From Pleurotus djamor (lineage: Eukaryota > Basidiomycota > Agaricomycetes > Agaricales > Pleurotaceae), in the NCBI GenBank assembly GCA_029747585.1, contig JAPEVF010000790.1:1-20820 (forward strand): a stretch of DNA of 20,820 nucleotides, in the 5' to 3' direction. Below the pieces are notes generated by a model. It was not told the DNA's origin, ran no database searches, and worked only from the letters and a program-made list of their open reading frames with translations. The position numbers were made by a program, and so were the translations under genes. Positions 18,373 to 20,820 of this stretch are shown here, piece after piece (position 1 is the stretch's first letter; each line of letters begins with the position of its first letter).

Positions 18373-20820
18373 AATACATGAATGTGATCCCGAAAATGTA
18401 TTGAAAACATGCACGATAAATGGATGTGTAGGTGTAAGTATACAAAAAAAGAGAGAAATGCATGGAAGATAAACGAAAAACCAGTCCTTCACGCCCTATT
18501 CTTGGATTTACCCCTGCTAGATTGTCTCACTGGCGATGCCTTCGCAGGTCGCTTTGTTTTGGCAGAGCTCCCCTTGGCAGTTGAGCTCCCTTTGGCGGAT
18601 GTATTCCCTTTGGAAGAGCTTCCTCTGGTCGATGAGCGCGTAACAGGTCCGTTTGGCGGCGGCATGTCATTCTTCGCTGTGCGTTGACGTGAAAGCCTCT
18701 TGGGCGAAGGCGCATCGACTGCACCGCGTGTCGACGGGCCTGCTTGGGCCTGCGAGAATTCTTCACGAGTTCGTTTCTTTGACCCTCGGACAGGCTTCAC
18801 GCGCTGTGGTTGCCCAATGTCACTCCCGATGTCGTCCCTGTCATGGGCAATCAAAGGAGTAGTAGCCCAAGATTCGGATTGCGAAATGATCAGTCGGAAG
18901 AAGGCAGAGAATAGGTCGTGGACATCGGTGTAAGACGAGGGACACTCGAGTTCGTTCTTGGCCTCGCGGTCTTCATAAAACGAGAGTTGAAAGGATCGCA
19001 AATCCTCGAGGTCTTCAGAGAGACCTCGTAATGAAGGGGCGAGAGTCTCCTCAAGAGTCGTTTGGATCGACTGGCGCAAGCACGATGCTCTCTCGTTAGT
19101 GGGATGGGAGATGCTGTTGACGAAGACCAGGCCGAACTTGTTCCGAGAAGGCTCATGCGAAACTCGCCTCGTAGCTGTCCAGAGAAAGATCCACCAAATA
19201 GATTCGAGGTCGTGCTGGAAGTTGAAGACTGGGCTGGATTGTACGGGCCGAGGATTTGTGTTTTTAGTGGGTTTCTTGTCGGAGAAACGGGCCTTGAATT
19301 TTTTGGATGGGTTGGCAACTACCGCGTGGTGAAGGAAAGAGGATTCAAGGATTTCGTGGGCCATGAAATATGGAGTCCCCTATCCAACATGAGAAGGATG
19401 ATAGAGCGGCGTAGAGGGAAGTGGGAGCTCACCGTTTTTGGATCCGCGGCCGCTTGATAGGTTGCCTCAGGAGGGTATCTTCTCGCATACTCGAGGTCAG
19501 ACACCTTTCCTTGCCACGGCATTGTTCCTGCAGGGTTGAAGGCTAAGACATTGCCCGAACTAATGTCGCGATGCACCCATCCCGCACAAAACATCACGCG
19601 AAGAGCTGGGTGTGGAAATCAGCTCCAACGTTTTGAAAGAGGGGATGAGTAGCTTACCAATAACCGCGTGTTCGAGGACAGATGCCACCTCTCCCATAGT
19701 CTTGAGATCGCCAACAGTGGTACATAACTCTTTGAAGACGACCCGATAGTGTTGACGAGGAACGTACGTCCGATGTTGAGTGAGTATGTGATTCGTCACA
19801 GCAGTCATAGGACGCGGAGTTCCCGAAGGTTGTCGTTGACTGCTCTTTTTGGCGGACGTCGACGCTGCTGCTGTGGAAGAGACAACGGGCGTGTCGAAGA
19901 GACCACGCTTTGCCTTCGCGTCTACAGCGAGTGCCTTGGATTCACCACAAACGTCATCAGCGATGATGGTCATGAAGTAATCCTTGAACTTGTCGTCCTT
20001 TGCCAGGTCGTCAATGGATATCGTGTGTTGGTCGACGTCCTGGAACTGCTTGTATACCTTCTCCTGCTCTTCCGAACGGGGGCCCTCGATAAAGGCCATG
20101 AAATCAGAAAAGATCGAGGTCTGGATTGCTCGCTCGGTCGCAGCCGTGGCCTCCAACCAGACATCCTTCAACACGTACTCCTTGCCCGTGTCAAGATTGT
20201 CCCCGTTGATCTCCCGAACGAGCCAGATGCGAGACATCCGTCCGGTAATGTTGTTCGAGCGGTATTCCGACAAAACTCGGACGGTGCGAAAGCGTCGCGG
20301 CGGACCCTTTCCCTGACGGATTTCGAAGATATACGTCCCATCAGCCTGGCGCTCCACAAGTGGATCGAACCCAAGCTCTTCTTCGGATGCAAACTGGAAC
20401 GACATCAATACTTTGATGAACATCTTCGGATTCTAGAGGAAAGTTAGTCAAGGGCTCATACGAACAAGTCGAGGGACGTACTTCAACAAAACTGAACGGC
20501 TCCGATACGGCGGTATGGGATCTTGAGTAGTACCACAAGGATACTTGATCTCGAACAATAGTCATCTACATGTAGCAGGTAAGCAGCCGCGTTGAGAAGG
20601 GGAAGGAAAGGCCGAGAAAACGTACTGAGAAGGAAAACATCCGACGGGGATCGTCATTCATAATTTGGACATTGGCCGACGCAGCTTGCAAGTTGTTCTG
20701 CAATAGATGCATCGATGAGAAGCAGATACGAGTGTGATTATGAAGACTACATACTTGAATCGTGAGCTTGGGGTCCAATTTCTCTTCGATTACAANCAGC
20801 AATTTCATGGGCATTGATGG
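18373..20820 (-). repeat. Inverted repeat arm 2 (FunK1 B and its 3' UTR), continues past window
   Basis: Reverse-complement similarity to 9707-12112. The 3' UTR part (18373-18488) keeps the CATTCATGTATT and TTATCGTGCATGTTTTCAA blocks of copy A. The spacer between the arms (12113-18372) is unrelated sequence with the secreted-protein gene. Confidence 0.85.
18489..20820 (-). CDS. Fungal-specific kinase FunK1 family, copy B (5' end outside window)
   Basis: Exons in coding order (minus strand): 20820-20755 (partial), 20697-20626, 20565-20482, 20432-19658, 19605-19433 and 19379-18489, with introns of 49-60 bp. Every boundary and phase matches copy A. It keeps the VLKD lysine, VHRDISSGNVLAF with catalytic Asp and Asn, SDLEYARR, GTPYFMAHEIL and HDLESIWWIFLWTATRR, and ends in the same basic tail (SRGKSKNRA). 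Compared with A it has six extra codons in the kinase exon (around NGDNLDTGKEY) and two more after the catalytic loop. The N at 20796 is one base too many: dropping it restores EIAVVIEEKLD, aligned with EIAVVIEAKLD of copy A, so it is most likely an assembly error and not a real frameshift. A 232-codon ORF on the opposite strand (19749-20447) is its shadow. Confidence 0.88.

Noticed and set aside
19749..20447. 232-codon plus-strand ORF
   Set aside because: It is antisense to the well-supported kinase exon of FunK1 B.
1..20820. CRISPR arrays, tRNA genes, bacterial-type operons, transposase genes
   Set aside because: No regularly spaced repeats, tRNA-like cloverleaf sequences or recognisable transposase or reverse transcriptase motifs were seen by eye on either strand.

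Overview
The window looks like nuclear DNA of a basidiomycete fungus, probably an Agaricomycete. The evidence is the gene content (two FunK1 fungal-specific kinases, an F-box-like protein, a large intron-rich secreted protein of a basidiomycete type, 34-residue mushroom-type metallothioneins) and the gene structure (many 49-67 bp introns with GTRNGT or GTTNGT donors). The first ~675 bases are different: AT-rich and recognisable as the minus strand of mitochondrial large-subunit rRNA. They are either a nuclear insertion of mitochondrial DNA or an assembly junction.

Layout. 1-675: partial mitochondrial rnl, minus strand. 676-5515: accessory, mostly non-coding DNA holding three tandem metallothionein genes (2119-2342, 4335-4555, 5296-5515). 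Each is split into exons of 9, 62 and 34 nt, so each is invisible to a plain ORF scan. Each has a TATA box 82-87 bp before the ATG and a related GAGCG-type element about 90 bp further upstream. A possible small two-exon gene (2510-2811) and a possible minus-strand ORF (4696-4995) lie between them. 6190-6628: serine palmitoyltransferase small subunit. 7050-8312: F-box-like/leucine-rich protein. 9247-11993: FunK1 kinase A (+). 12113-15220: no secure gene, but a coding-like, unresolved minus-strand stretch at 12664-14313. 15221-17848: a 15-exon gene for a ~619-residue secreted protein with several dibasic (Kex2-type) sites. 18489-20820: FunK1 kinase B (-), running off the window.

FunK1 A and B are converging paralogs with the same exon boundaries and phases and with similarity that continues into the 3' UTR. 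They form inverted repeat arms around a ~6.3 kb spacer holding the secreted-protein gene. No operon-like logic is expected here. The functional themes are metal binding (metallothionein cluster), sphingolipid synthesis (SPT subunit), ubiquitin targeting (F-box), signalling (FunK1) and secretion.

The most notable finding is the metallothionein cluster. Copies A and B carry Gly instead of the third Cys of the seven-Cys motif; copy C keeps it. All assignments come from reading the sequence and recalling family patterns; no searches were run.
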